From the NCBI GenBank assembly GCA_947475205.1, contig CANJNG010000010.1, positions 1 through 47,338 on the forward strand: a DNA stretch of 47,338 nt. The letters are read 5' to 3'. The position numbers and the translations under genes are program-made. Below, one piece after another: positions 9,458-17,125 of this stretch; the first letter of the stretch is position 1, and every line of letters begins with the position of its first letter. This DNA is from Bacteroidota bacterium. GTDB lineage: Bacteria; Bacteroidota; Bacteroidia; JAIBAJ01. The notes below the pieces were generated by a model, which saw nothing but the letters and a program-made list of their open reading frames with translations, searched no databases and was not told where the DNA came from.

Positions 9458-10486
9458 AATTTCACAGCGGCAGAAGAGTGTATGAACGTTCCAACTGAAT
9501 TCTTCCATCAATGCACCATTTCGTCGGGAAGTTTAGCCACATTTACATGGGATTTCGGCGAACCTCCGGCAACAGATAATGTTCCTAATCCAATCTATAC
9601 CTATTTAAGTGCCAATACGTTTTTAGTAACGCTTACAGTTACCTCTGCTCTGAGTTGTACGTACGACACTACGATTCCGGTAACCATAAATCCGCTGCCT
9701 AGCGTGGCTTTTTCTGCTGATATACTGACAGATTGTGTTCCCTTTAGCGTAGATTTTGATGCCATGGCTTCCACAATATCAACAGGAACAATTGACCAAT
9801 ATTTTTGGGATTTAGGGAACGGCGATACCCCTAATTCTTCACAGCCAAGCACAGCCTATAACGTAGCAGGCTCCTATACAGTTTCCTTAACAGAAATCTC
9901 AAACAAAATTTGTTCTGCAACCTTAACAATGCCCGATTACATTACGGCAAATCCCCGCCCTATTGCCGATTTCAGTTTTACACCAAACCCGGCAGATATT
10001 TTGTTTACCCCCACAGTTTATTTCACCGACAGAACCCTTGGAGAACCTGTAACTTGGGCTTGGTCCTTGGGCGAAGGGGCTACCTCCGACATTCAAAATC
10101 CCGAACATCAATATTCCGACACCGGAAAATATCCGGTTACGCTTTTAGTTGCAAACCAGTTTGGTTGTGATGATACGGTAAAGAAAATAGTGGTTGTGAA
10201 TCCTGCCTTTGCCTTTTACATACCCTCGGCTTTCACTCCAAGCGACGACGACAAGAACGAACTGTTTATGGCACGGGGAAGCGGTATTCGCGATTTCGAA
10301 ATGGTGATTCTCGACCGCTGGGGAAGCGAATTATTCCATTCCAAAAACATTAACGAAGGCTGGAACGGCACTGTGAAAGATACCGGAAAACCAGTAAATC
10401 AGGGTGTTTACACTTATCAGATAAATTTACATGCTTATGATAAGTATCCCCATTATTACAGGGGAACTGTAACGCTGATTAGGTAA
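6440..10486 (+). CDS. Giant Ig-like/PKD repeat adhesin with CHU_C type B sorting domain, C-terminal part after the frameshift
   Basis: The genuine coding sequence in this frame begins at about 6479, where it continues the repeat register of the preceding fragment; the ATG at 6440 and the first 14 residues are artefactual. It carries twelve 76-residue Ig-like modules plus one of 77, each following the plan PNAG-D-AIC-IG ... SYxWSP ... TTYTVTVTDANGC ... VTVNPLP. These are followed by three PKD domains (about 9452-10205; FTWDFGEP, YFWDLGNGD, WAWSLGEG) and a C-terminal CHU_C domain (about 10217-10486; FTPSDDDKNELF, ILDRWGSELF, GWNGTV, GVYTYQI). CHU_C is the gliding-associated, type B signal used by T9SS adhesins such as SprB. 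The protein is expected on the cell surface as a long stalk with the lectin at its tip. Identity of architecture is firm; function in adhesion or gliding is inference. Confidence 0.88.
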   Translation: MRKYRRSIGNRKSLPTPNAGLDQAICLGSLANLSANGGSSYVWSPTTGLGTPNNGNTTASPAATTTYTVTATDLNGCSATDNINITVNPLPVADAGPDVAICIGLSTNLLASGGVSYSWSPGAGISATNISNPVANPVVTTTYTVTVTDANGCTDTDDIIVTVNPLPPASAGNDVAICINNLTPLTASGGTAYSWSPALGLSSTTASNPNANPTTTTTYTVTVTDLNTCVNTDAVTVTVNLLPTPNAGNDQAICIGASANLSANGAFTCSWSPAASLDNPAIATPVATPVATTTYTVTATDANGCVATDDIIVTVNPLPVADAGADVPICIGLNTTLQALGGVSYSWSPAAGLSAVNVDNPTANPVATTLYTVTVTDINGCVDDDDVNVTVNPLPPANAGPDAAICINDLTTLNAAGGVNYLWSPAAGISNTQVSNPNANPTVTTTYTVMVRDANLCINTDDVIITVNPLPTPNAGVNQAICIGASANLMENSGLSYVWSPAASLNNATISNPVATPLATTTYTVTGTDANGCSAIDDVIVTVNPLPNADAGPDAPICIGLSTQIQASGGVNYSWTPATGLSVTNINNPVANPEVNTNYTVTVTDGNGCVKTDDIDIIVNPLPIADAGLDVPICIGSSTLLTATGGTQYSWNPTTNLSSAVVGNPTASPTTTTLYTVTVTDANTCVNTDDVTITVNPLPTPNAGIDQAICIGASANLSENSGLSYVWSPAASLDIPTSATPIATPVATTTYTVSATDANGCVATDDIIVTVNPLPIASAGGDVSICEGLSTNLLATGGVGYSWSPGTGLDATNIDNPVANSIITTTYTVTVTDANNCVNTADVIVTVNPLPPANAGTDVAICIGNSTQLSASGGVSYLWTPNQYLSANTLQNPTANPAATIIYTVLVTDANGCEQTDDVEVTVNPLPIVDAGQDITICYNETTPLNGSGNGNVFVWSPVTNLSDPNIPNPDADPKSTTIYTLTVTDANTCFDSDDVTITVNATPFVNFTAAEECMNVPTEFFHQCTISSGSLATFTWDFGEPPATDNVPNPIYTYLSANTFLVTLTVTSALSCTYDTTIPVTINPLPSVAFSADILTDCVPFSVDFDAMASTISTGTIDQYFWDLGNGDTPNSSQPSTAYNVAGSYTVSLTEISNKICSATLTMPDYITANPRPIADFSFTPNPADILFTPTVYFTDRTLGEPVTWAWSLGEGATSDIQNPEHQYSDTGKYPVTLLVANQFGCDDTVKKIVVVNPAFAFYIPSAFTPSDDDKNELFMARGSGIRDFEMVILDRWGSELFHSKNINEGWNGTVKDTGKPVNQGVYTYQINLHAYDKYPHYYRGTVTLIR
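6477..6484 (+). other. Single-base deletion (frameshift) at a module linker of the lectin adhesin
   Basis: The linker between modules normally reads codons for V-N-P-L-P-T. Here gtaaatccttaccc lacks one T compared with the gtaaatcctttacc form used at 9206-9219 in the same gene. The loss moves the reading frame from positions divisible by 3 to the next lower phase and shortens that repeat step to 227 nt. Confidence 0.9.
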
Positions 10487-10578
10487 ATCCCTATTGCACT
10501 ATGCTTTATTTAAGGGTAGCCTAAAGCAAGACAAGGTTGTTTCGCTTAACCTCTACAATGCCAATAAAACGAGAATCC

Positions 10579-11427
10579 TTACGACATCCAATCCTTTACC
10601 GTTAAATCAGCTTTGGGCTGAACGCATAGAATTGGAATTGACGAATGATGCACCATGTATTGAGCATATCCGCCCAAAATCATTTTCGACAAATCTTCAT
10701 CGGCATCAGTCATAATTGTAATTAAATCGGCATCCGAAGCAATGGCGTGATCAACAGTCATTTTAGCCACATTCCCCCCACTGACAAATGAAACACTGGT
10801 TTTTACCAAACTTTTATGCACCTTTTCTTCTGATTGATGAACGAATTTCTTGATTTTAAATTCTTCCTCTTTATCGTCTTTAGGCAATGTGCCTAATATA
10901 TTAATACTTGCATGAAAAATCTTAGCGATATCAACTGTTGACGGTATTTTATGGCGTGAAGCCCAAGAGTTATCGATTGGCATCACAATATTGTTTACCG
11001 TTCGTTTTTTGAAATCGCCACGAACGGTTAATACAGGACATTTGCTTTGACTCACTACTTTAAAAGCATTGCTGCCAATCCAGTTTTCCATAAAACCGGT
11101 TACCCCGTGAGACCCCATAATTATTAGCCACGCTTCTACACTATTGGCCAAAGCAATAATTTCGGAAGAAATGCCGCCTTTTCTAACCTCCCAAGTAAGT
11201 TTGCCTTTTAGTAAAGGCTGATATTTATGGGTAAATTCTTCAAAGTCGCCTTTACTAGCAACAGTTTCTACGCCACGCATAAAATCAAAACGGCTGGTTT
11301 TTACTACATACACCATAATGATGTCGCTGTCTGAACGGTTTGCAAATTCAATTGCATATTCTAAAGCATTCACAGAATCTTCAGAGAAATCTAATGGTAC
11401 TACGATTTTGTTGTTCATTTTTATCAT
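10579..11427 (-). CDS. Universal stress protein with two tandem UspA domains
   Basis: 282 residues made of two Usp domains. The first (about 4-145) begins KIVVPLDFSEDSVNALEYA and has the nucleotide-binding signature IIMGSHGVTGFMENWIGSNA, near the usual G-2x-G-9x-G(S/N) pattern, then CPVLTV. The second (about 150-275) starts NIVMPIDNSWAS, and ends MILGGYAQYMVHHSSIPILCV, with the loop glycines largely absent, so it may have lost ATP binding. Cytoplasmic stress or energy-sensing role is known for the family only in general terms. Start could be 11427 or the in-frame ATG three codons later. It converges on the adhesin gene with a 92-nt gap and is divergent from the PON-like lipoprotein. Confidence 0.9.
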   Translation of the reverse strand: MIKMNNKIVVPLDFSEDSVNALEYAIEFANRSDSDIIMVYVVKTSRFDFMRGVETVASKGDFEEFTHKYQPLLKGKLTWEVRKGGISSEIIALANSVEAWLIIMGSHGVTGFMENWIGSNAFKVVSQSKCPVLTVRGDFKKRTVNNIVMPIDNSWASRHKIPSTVDIAKIFHASINILGTLPKDDKEEEFKIKKFVHQSEEKVHKSLVKTSVSFVSGGNVAKMTVDHAIASDADLITIMTDADEDLSKMILGGYAQYMVHHSSIPILCVQPKADLTVKDWMS

Positions 11428-11596
11428 TTTTAAAGGTGATAGAATTTGATTTTAATACGCTTACAGTCCCGAAATTTTTGTCAAACGTAAGAAAGACTTT
11501 TTAATTAACAAAACTATTTCGATGAAATTATTTTTTTTCAAACAACAAATCCTAAGTTTCCTAATACTTTTAACAAATTCTTAAAAACTTTTTCAG

Positions 11597-12661
11597 GTGA
11601 TAAAAAACACGCCATTTAGCCTAATTTTATTGGAACTTACGAGGATATTCAGCAACAAAATTATGGCTGTATTTTGCCTTTCTTTATTCCTATTTCTTTC
11701 TTCTTGCAAAACGTATGAAACTACCCCAAACAAACAATTCTTGACCATTCAAACTGGTGTAGGACCCGAAGATTTAGCTGTCTATAACTATAATGGAGAA
11801 TCGTTTATAGTTGCTTCGTGTGCAGAGCGAAGGTTGACGAACCCCGAATCAGCCTTTTACTTGATTGACCCAAAATCAAACAGTTCTCAAAAGATGGCAA
11901 TCTCCAATCTGCCCGATACGATTCATCTCGATTTGCACGGCATTGATATAGAAACCATCAATGGCCAAACCTATTTATATGCCATAGATCATAATCAAAC
12001 CTCCAAGTGGCAGCAAATCATTCGGTTTATATGTAAGGAAAAGGCTTTGGTTTTCGATAAAATCTTTGTTTCACCGGAATATCTAATCAATCCAAACGAT
12101 TTGGATGTGGATGCAAAAGGGAATATTTATGTGAGTAACTCGATGGGTAAAGGAAGTGTCTTTTGGCAATACCTTCTAAATCAAAAAAAATCGTCGGTGG
12201 TTAAATATGATGTAGAAGAAGAGAAATGGAAATTTCTAATCCGAAAAATGGCTTATGCCAATGGGGTAGCAATTACTGATTCCTCACTTTTTATTGCCAC
12301 TACACGTATGAAGGGTCTGTATTCCTATTCAAATGAATTGCTAAAGAAAGACTACATAGCCAAAGGCAAACAAGGCCGAAGAGTATCTAATATAAAAGGA
12401 TTGGATAACCTGATTGTAGATAATGGTTTGCTATATACAACTGCTCATCCCGACTTTATAAAATTTGTTGGGCATGCCAAGCACAAAGAGAAAATATCGC
12501 CATCGCAGGTTTGGGAAATTAATCCCAAAAGCGGGGAGAGCAAATTGCTGTATCAGTCAAGCGGGAAGGAGATAAGCGGAGCTTCTACGGCTTTGCCCTT
12601 GGATGGGAAAATCTATATTAGTCAGATTTTTGAGCCATTTATTGGAGTAGTGAAGAAGTAG
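11597..12661 (+). CDS. PON/arylesterase-like six-bladed propeller lipoprotein
   Basis: 354 residues if the GTG at 11597 is the start; an ATG at 11663 (residue 23) is an alternative that leaves a short signal sequence. LFLFLSSC gives a lipobox with Cys37, so the mature protein is probably lipid-anchored. The body matches paraoxonase/SMP-30-type propellers: GPEDL (the two Ca ligands at the start of PON1), LHGIDI (position of the PON1 active-site His), NPNDLDV, YANGVAI and LDNLIVDNG supply the remaining Asn/Asp Ca ligands in the right order, and GASTALPLDGKIYIS closes the propeller. This predicts a Ca-dependent lactonase or arylesterase-like protein; the substrate is unknown. It stands alone, 69 nt from the convergent FAD oxidoreductase. 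Confidence 0.75.
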   Translation: MIKNTPFSLILLELTRIFSNKIMAVFCLSLFLFLSSCKTYETTPNKQFLTIQTGVGPEDLAVYNYNGESFIVASCAERRLTNPESAFYLIDPKSNSSQKMAISNLPDTIHLDLHGIDIETINGQTYLYAIDHNQTSKWQQIIRFICKEKALVFDKIFVSPEYLINPNDLDVDAKGNIYVSNSMGKGSVFWQYLLNQKKSSVVKYDVEEEKWKFLIRKMAYANGVAITDSSLFIATTRMKGLYSYSNELLKKDYIAKGKQGRRVSNIKGLDNLIVDNGLLYTTAHPDFIKFVGHAKHKEKISPSQVWEINPKSGESKLLYQSSGKEISGASTALPLDGKIYISQIFEPFIGVVKK

Positions 12662-12730
12662 TTTAGCTGTAGTATGGTCTCGTATTTAGGCCAAAACATT
12701 TTTCAATATTTAACACGACTTAACTGCATT

Positions 12731-14461
12731 TCAATTAAAATCCGAATCTGTTTCTACTTCTTCTTCCCGCAACGCTTTTCGGGTGGCGGGTGTTGGGTTT
12801 TGCACCCAGGAGTTATCGTAAGGTTTAAAACATGGGGCAGCTTGTACTTCTTTGGTAGAAATTTTTCCATCCATAAAGCGGCTCAAGGTTTTGTAAGCTG
12901 TTTTGTTTTCTTTCTTCAATAGAACCAATGAAGCATTAATGGCCGATTTCACCGCAATGGGCACACCGCCACCCAATTCGGCCCAATGCCCGCCCAAGAT
13001 TAACTTATCCACAGGCGTTTGATGATGAGCAATTTTGGCTTGCATATTATGCTTGCCGGGTTTGGCTCCCATTATGCTCCCATTTTTGTTTCCTGTGTAT
13101 CGCTGGTGAGTAACTGGGGTAGCAATATCATAAAACAAAATATGCTGGCGTAAACTTGGTGCCATTTGCTTTTCCACTCGGCTAATGAGTATTTCGGCGT
13201 ATTCTTCTTTGTGCTTTTTGTAAGCTTCGCCACGAATAAATTTGCCATTCGCATCTTTTTCTGCTTTCCAAAAATCATTGTATTCAATGTTTCCGGCAAC
13301 GTATAAGGTAAGTGTTCCGCAGCCTTCGGGAGCAAGTGTTTTGTCACGTTGGGCGGGAGCCAATATACTTATGGCAGAAGTGTAAGGGTCGCCATTGCAG
13401 TGTTCTTCTTTCTTCACATCATCCCGCGTAATGAAAATAAGCTCTTCTCCAAAACCCAAATCTTCGGCGGGGCAATCCAATGCAATGGAAATCGTAACCG
13501 AAGAGCTGTAAAGCACAGCTCCCCTGAGTTTTTCTTTAAATTCTTCTTTTACATATTGCGGAGGAAGCATCTTTTCATAAAGCGTTTCTACATCGCAGGC
13601 GGCTAATACGTAGTTGCTTTTTATGCTGTGAATATTCCCTCGATGTTCAAACTCTACACCTTGACTTTGTCCGTTTTCGATAAGGATTTTTGTAACCCTG
13701 CATTTCAGGAAAATCTCATTACCGTAATATTCTGTAACGTATTTCAACCATTCAGGAAAAACCTGACTGCCACCGATGGGCGGCATTTGATAGTCGTGGA
13801 AATAGGCCCAGCCAATCGGCACCAAGCAGGAAAGAATATTGTCTTCAGAACAGAAAACATCGTGGAGTTTTTTTTCTTTAAAAAACTTATTCAGCCCTTT
13901 TTCTAAACCTGCTTCACCTTCGTAGCCTAAATATTTTATGAATGGAATGGCCGAACTCAGCATCTTCAATCCGTATTGAGCCTTCTCAAACAGATTCATT
14001 GTCTCCATGGAGCGGAATAGCCTGCCGAAGTTTACAAAGGATTTCCCCAGACTTTTAGCGGCCTCAAAAAAGCGAATAATACCTTCTTTTTCGTGCGGAA
14101 ATTCGGCCATCCATTGGTTACGCAATTCGTCGGGGTTATCGGTAAGCAAGTAGTTAAATGAATCGCCAACATATCTTCTTATAATTGTTTGCACCCTAGG
14201 CACGGGATAATCGGAGCCAATGAAATCAAACACCCGGGTAACCATTCCACCCGGCCCGCATTGGTTTAGCCAGTGAATAGCGGTGTCGAACCTGAAATCT
14301 TTTCGGCGAAACCCAGCTAAGTATCCCCCCACCCGGCTATCGGACTCCAACACACAAACCGAATAACCCGCCTTGCTGAGTATGGCTGCCGAAGTAAGCC
14401 CGCTAACCCCCGACCCAATTATCACTATATCATAATAAGGCTTAAATTCCTGTTTTAGCAT
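12731..14461 (-). CDS. FAD-dependent oxidoreductase of the CrtI/RetSat (phytoene desaturase, retinol saturase) family
   Basis: 576 residues. The dinucleotide-binding motif IIGSGVSGLTSA lies at 14-25 with the ribose-binding acidic residue in VLESDSRVGGYLAGF, followed by FDTAIHWL. The C-terminal FAD contact LILGGHWAELGGGVPIAVKSAINA (split here as LILGGHWAELGGG and VPIAVKSAINA) is typical of the carotenoid isomerase/retinol saturase group rather than of classical CrtI (about 490 residues). It would act on a polyene or related isoprenoid, probably at the membrane. No other carotenoid gene is nearby, so the substrate remains open. The C-terminal 60 residues are not recognisable. Confidence 0.82.
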   Translation of the reverse strand: MLKQEFKPYYDIVIIGSGVSGLTSAAILSKAGYSVCVLESDSRVGGYLAGFRRKDFRFDTAIHWLNQCGPGGMVTRVFDFIGSDYPVPRVQTIIRRYVGDSFNYLLTDNPDELRNQWMAEFPHEKEGIIRFFEAAKSLGKSFVNFGRLFRSMETMNLFEKAQYGLKMLSSAIPFIKYLGYEGEAGLEKGLNKFFKEKKLHDVFCSEDNILSCLVPIGWAYFHDYQMPPIGGSQVFPEWLKYVTEYYGNEIFLKCRVTKILIENGQSQGVEFEHRGNIHSIKSNYVLAACDVETLYEKMLPPQYVKEEFKEKLRGAVLYSSSVTISIALDCPAEDLGFGEELIFITRDDVKKEEHCNGDPYTSAISILAPAQRDKTLAPEGCGTLTLYVAGNIEYNDFWKAEKDANGKFIRGEAYKKHKEEYAEILISRVEKQMAPSLRQHILFYDIATPVTHQRYTGNKNGSIMGAKPGKHNMQAKIAHHQTPVDKLILGGHWAELGGGVPIAVKSAINASLVLLKKENKTAYKTLSRFMDGKISTKEVQAAPCFKPYDNSWVQNPTPATRKALREEEVETDSDFN

Positions 14462-14952
14462 AATGCATTACGTTTTCGGGGTGCAAGTTCTTACGAATTA
14501 TGTTTGCTAAAGTAATTACTTAAATTTTTAATTCAAGCCACACCCCAACTTGCCAACTATAAAAGCAAATTAATATTCCTGTTCTCGCCTCCTTCTCCAT
14601 TTCTCGCCTCTTTTTCTTAAACTCTTTTTCACCCTCCATTTTCTCTATGATATTTTAAAGACCTAAATATTCTATTGTAAGATAATCGACAATTTGTGGA
14701 ATAACACCAACAAAGCTCGGAAATGAGACAAGAAAGAAAGACGACATATACTATTTTGTATCCATGAACATACATGAGAGTGTATCTTAGCAACATTGCC
14801 TGCTAGGGCAGTTGTCCATACCGCGTACCCACATGTCTTGAGAAAGTCCCAAAAAATGAACAAAATTCTTGCTTTTTCGGGTCTATTTTACCTAACCAAT
14901 TGACTGAATGATGTGTATATTTGTTTTTAACACCCCTCAAAAACGCCAAAGT

Positions 14953-15204
14953 AACTCCCAGCACATGTATCGCAAATCACTTACACGTGCTTGCAACTCC
15001 CAGCACATGTATCGCAAATCGCTTACGAGTGCTTGCAACTCCCGGCACTTGTATCGCAAATCACTTACGAGTGCCTGCAACTCCCGGCACTTGTATCGCA
15101 AATCACTTACACGTGCCTACAACTGCAAGGATATGTATCGCAAGTGCATTTCCTATCCCTGCAACTACACCTATAGTTACCGTGTTGATATTACCAATAT
15201 GTTG
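14953..15204 (+). repeat. 42-bp tandem repeat array, five units plus a degenerate sixth
   Basis: Units start at 14953, 14995, 15037, 15079, 15121 and 15163. Units 1-4 differ by only a few bases; units 5 and 6 are diverged, keeping mainly the AAC start and the TATCGC core. Each unit divides into two 21-bp halves. In the frame starting at 14908 every unit encodes a 14-residue motif N....YRK....C, and unit 5 keeps Asn, Tyr-Arg-Lys and the final Cys despite base changes. There are no CRISPR-like spacers. Whether it is translated is undecided. Confidence 0.9.
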
Positions 15205-15286
15205 TCCCTAAAAAGGCCTTCAAATCATCGGTTAATCCCGTTAAGGATGTTATATCGGCAGAAAAAAGTATAGTGGATTTCCAAAA

Positions 15287-15308
15287 GTCCTTCCAGACTA
15301 TGAAGGAC
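15287..15308. repeat. 7-bp inverted repeat
   Basis: GTCCTTC at 15287-15293 and GAAGGAC at 15302-15308 with an 8-nt loop; could form a small hairpin. It has no T-tract, so it is not a standard terminator. Confidence 0.6.
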
Positions 15309-15340
15309 GCCATATTGAAAGGTTTGAGAACGAAGCAGTT

Positions 15341-15368
15341 CCACCTAAGGGGGAGCTCCCGTAGGTGG
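15341..15368. repeat. Strong imperfect palindrome
   Basis: CCACCTA at 15341-15347 pairs with TAGGTGG at 15362-15368, and the centre contains the perfect 10-bp palindrome GGGAGCTCCC. It is GC-rich in an AT-rich region, lies 81 nt beyond the stop of the sugar kinase, and lacks a U-tract. It might be a processing or termination structure or a relic of a mobile element. Confidence 0.6.
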
Positions 15369-15448
15369 AGAGTAACGAATTCCTTTTAGAAATCTGTATA
15401 ATAAAAATATGCGATTTGTTAGCCCTCAAAAGAAATACAAGAATTCCC

Positions 15449-17026
15449 TCAGCCTCTCGAATTCAACGCCGCCCAAACCCCCTTATTCTTCTCGTAAATT
15501 TTCAAGAAGATTTTAAATCGTTCATCATAAAGAGAGGTGTATTCCTTGCGGGGATAGAAGGTTTTCTTTACCTCAACATTGTTGCCGAAATCTTCAAACT
15601 TTAAATATCCCAATGCCTGAAGAGCCAAAAGTGCTGTTCCGCGGCTATTACTCATTAGCGGGTCGGCCATTTGCCGTATTGGGCGATTGTAAACATCGGC
15701 CAAAATCTGACTCCATACATCGCTTCTGGCACCGCCTCCGATAAAGTTAATTGCCTCAAACTTCTTCCCAACCATTTTCTCTACATAAAAAAGTAGCCAG
15801 CGTGTATTAAATGCAACACCTTCGTAAACTGCTCGAACCATTTCGGGGCGTTTATGGTTAAGGCTCAGGTTATAAAAGCCACCTCTCACATAATGGTCTT
15901 CCACCGGACTGCGTTCGCCGTAAAGCCAGGGCAGAAACATCAATCCATTGCTGCCAGGCTCGGTGCTTTCCACCATTTTGTCTAAGCGTTTGTAGAAGTC
16001 AGCCGGAGCGGGCTGGTCGTTTAGCTCATCCTGATTATAGAAAAGGTTATTCTTTAAAAAATTCAAACAAGCACCGGTGGTTTCCTGCTCATTTGCCACC
16101 ATATATCGGCCGGGAATAGCCGATGGGATGGTGGTCATATTATGAAAGAGGTCGGTTTTTTTAAAAGGAACGTGGCAAACCAGCCAACTCGAGGTACCTA
16201 TATAAATGTGTGGCTCAAAATCTTTCACCGCACCGCTACCCACTGCCGCCGAATGCACATCGGGAGTGCCGGAAACTACTTTCACATCAGGCGAAAGCCC
16301 CCAACGTGAAGCAATTTCAGATGAAATGTTTCCCAAAACGCTATTTGCCGGAACAAGGTCGGGCAATTTGGCCTTATCCACCCCAAACATCTTAATCAAA
16401 CCATCATTGTACGAAACCTTGTTTATATCCCGATTATCGGTGAGCCAATGCAGTGTAATACAATCATAAGATGAAGCAAATTTCCCGGTAAGCCAAAGAT
16501 TCAGGTAGTCTTTTGGTTCCAGAAACTTATGGGTTTTGGCATATACATCAGGCAAATGTTTTTGGATATAAAGAATATGGCCAATAGGATCCTTGCCACT
16601 TTTGGCAGGTGCTCCACCCGTAAGCCGCACTAATTTCCAGAGTTTATCTGCTCCATAGCCTTCCACATTGACGAGCCCTTCCACAGCCTTTCGGGTAACC
16701 TCTGCTCCCCGGCTATCCATCCAGATTATGGAATTCATGAGTGGTTTTCCATCTTTATCTATAGCCACAGTGCCGCTCCATTGACTGGTGCAGTTTATTG
16801 CTTTGATGTTTTTCTTGTCTATACCTGCCTTTTGCACAAGTTCCTGAAAACAGGCTTCAATAGCATCTGTCCAATCCTGAGGACGTTGTTCTGCACCACC
16901 GTTTTCAGAAAGAAGGAGCGGCACATCCCGGAAAACATTGTCGATGCAATTCGCTTTTTCGTCAAACAAAGCCACCTTCGGTCCCGATGTTCCCAAGTCG
17001 ATGGTAAGAATTAAAGTAGAGTCCAA
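15449..17026 (-). CDS. FGGY-family carbohydrate kinase (xylulokinase-like)
   Basis: About 525 residues from the TTG at 17026, giving MDSTLILTIDLGTSGPKVALF. I prefer this to the ATG at 17146, because the 40 extra residues have no family counterpart and would overlap the divergent truA gene. The actin-like ATPase fold is clear: phosphate-1 motif TIDLGTSGPK, TSQWSGTVAIDKDGKPL and SIIWMDSRG in the sugar-binding half, SGTPDVHSAAVGSGA and YIGTSSW in the second domain, and INFIGGGARSDVWSQILADV for adenosine binding. The enzyme phosphorylates a pentulose, pentitol or related sugar in the cytoplasm; the xylulokinase label is the nearest guess. No sugar isomerase or transporter gene adjoins it. Confidence 0.85.
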   Translation of the reverse strand: MDSTLILTIDLGTSGPKVALFDEKANCIDNVFRDVPLLLSENGGAEQRPQDWTDAIEACFQELVQKAGIDKKNIKAINCTSQWSGTVAIDKDGKPLMNSIIWMDSRGAEVTRKAVEGLVNVEGYGADKLWKLVRLTGGAPAKSGKDPIGHILYIQKHLPDVYAKTHKFLEPKDYLNLWLTGKFASSYDCITLHWLTDNRDINKVSYNDGLIKMFGVDKAKLPDLVPANSVLGNISSEIASRWGLSPDVKVVSGTPDVHSAAVGSGAVKDFEPHIYIGTSSWLVCHVPFKKTDLFHNMTTIPSAIPGRYMVANEQETTGACLNFLKNNLFYNQDELNDQPAPADFYKRLDKMVESTEPGSNGLMFLPWLYGERSPVEDHYVRGGFYNLSLNHKRPEMVRAVYEGVAFNTRWLLFYVEKMVGKKFEAINFIGGGARSDVWSQILADVYNRPIRQMADPLMSNSRGTALLALQALGYLKFEDFGNNVEVKKTFYPRKEYTSLYDERFKIFLKIYEKNKGVWAALNSRG

Positions 17027-17125
17027 ATGTTTTGATTTTGGGCGTGAAATTATATACTTTTCTACAATAAATAGCTTTCGCTTGCTTTGCCGTTCTAACT
17101 TTACGCTTGAAACCGAAAACACTCT

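Larger units (their letters stand above)
14462..15448. other. Gene-poor region of about 1 kb with tandem array and hairpins
   Basis: The largest stretch with no convincing gene. 14462-14950 is AT-rich and featureless apart from a possible -7 element TATATTTG near 14918-14925. 14953-15204 is the 42-bp tandem array, and 15287-15368 holds two inverted repeats, listed separately. Three overlapping open frames across the array (the longest 121 codons from 14908) exist because 42 is divisible by 3 and no unit has a stop; none shows a signal peptide or known motif. Confidence 0.7.

Noticed and set aside
10487-10578. Possible hairpin between the adhesin and UspA stops
   Set aside because: Pairing is weak and interrupted, with no T-tract.
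11440-11490. TTGACA followed by a TAAAAT box upstream of the UspA gene
   Set aside because: The spacing is about 24 nt and Bacteroidota do not use the -35/-10 form; probably chance.
14953-15204. Possible CRISPR array
   Set aside because: Units are contiguous with no unique spacers, and no cas genes are near.
15341-15385. Resemblance to domain V of a group II intron
   Set aside because: The stem lacks the conserved AGC...GAAA...GTTC features, and no reverse-transcriptase ORF is present.
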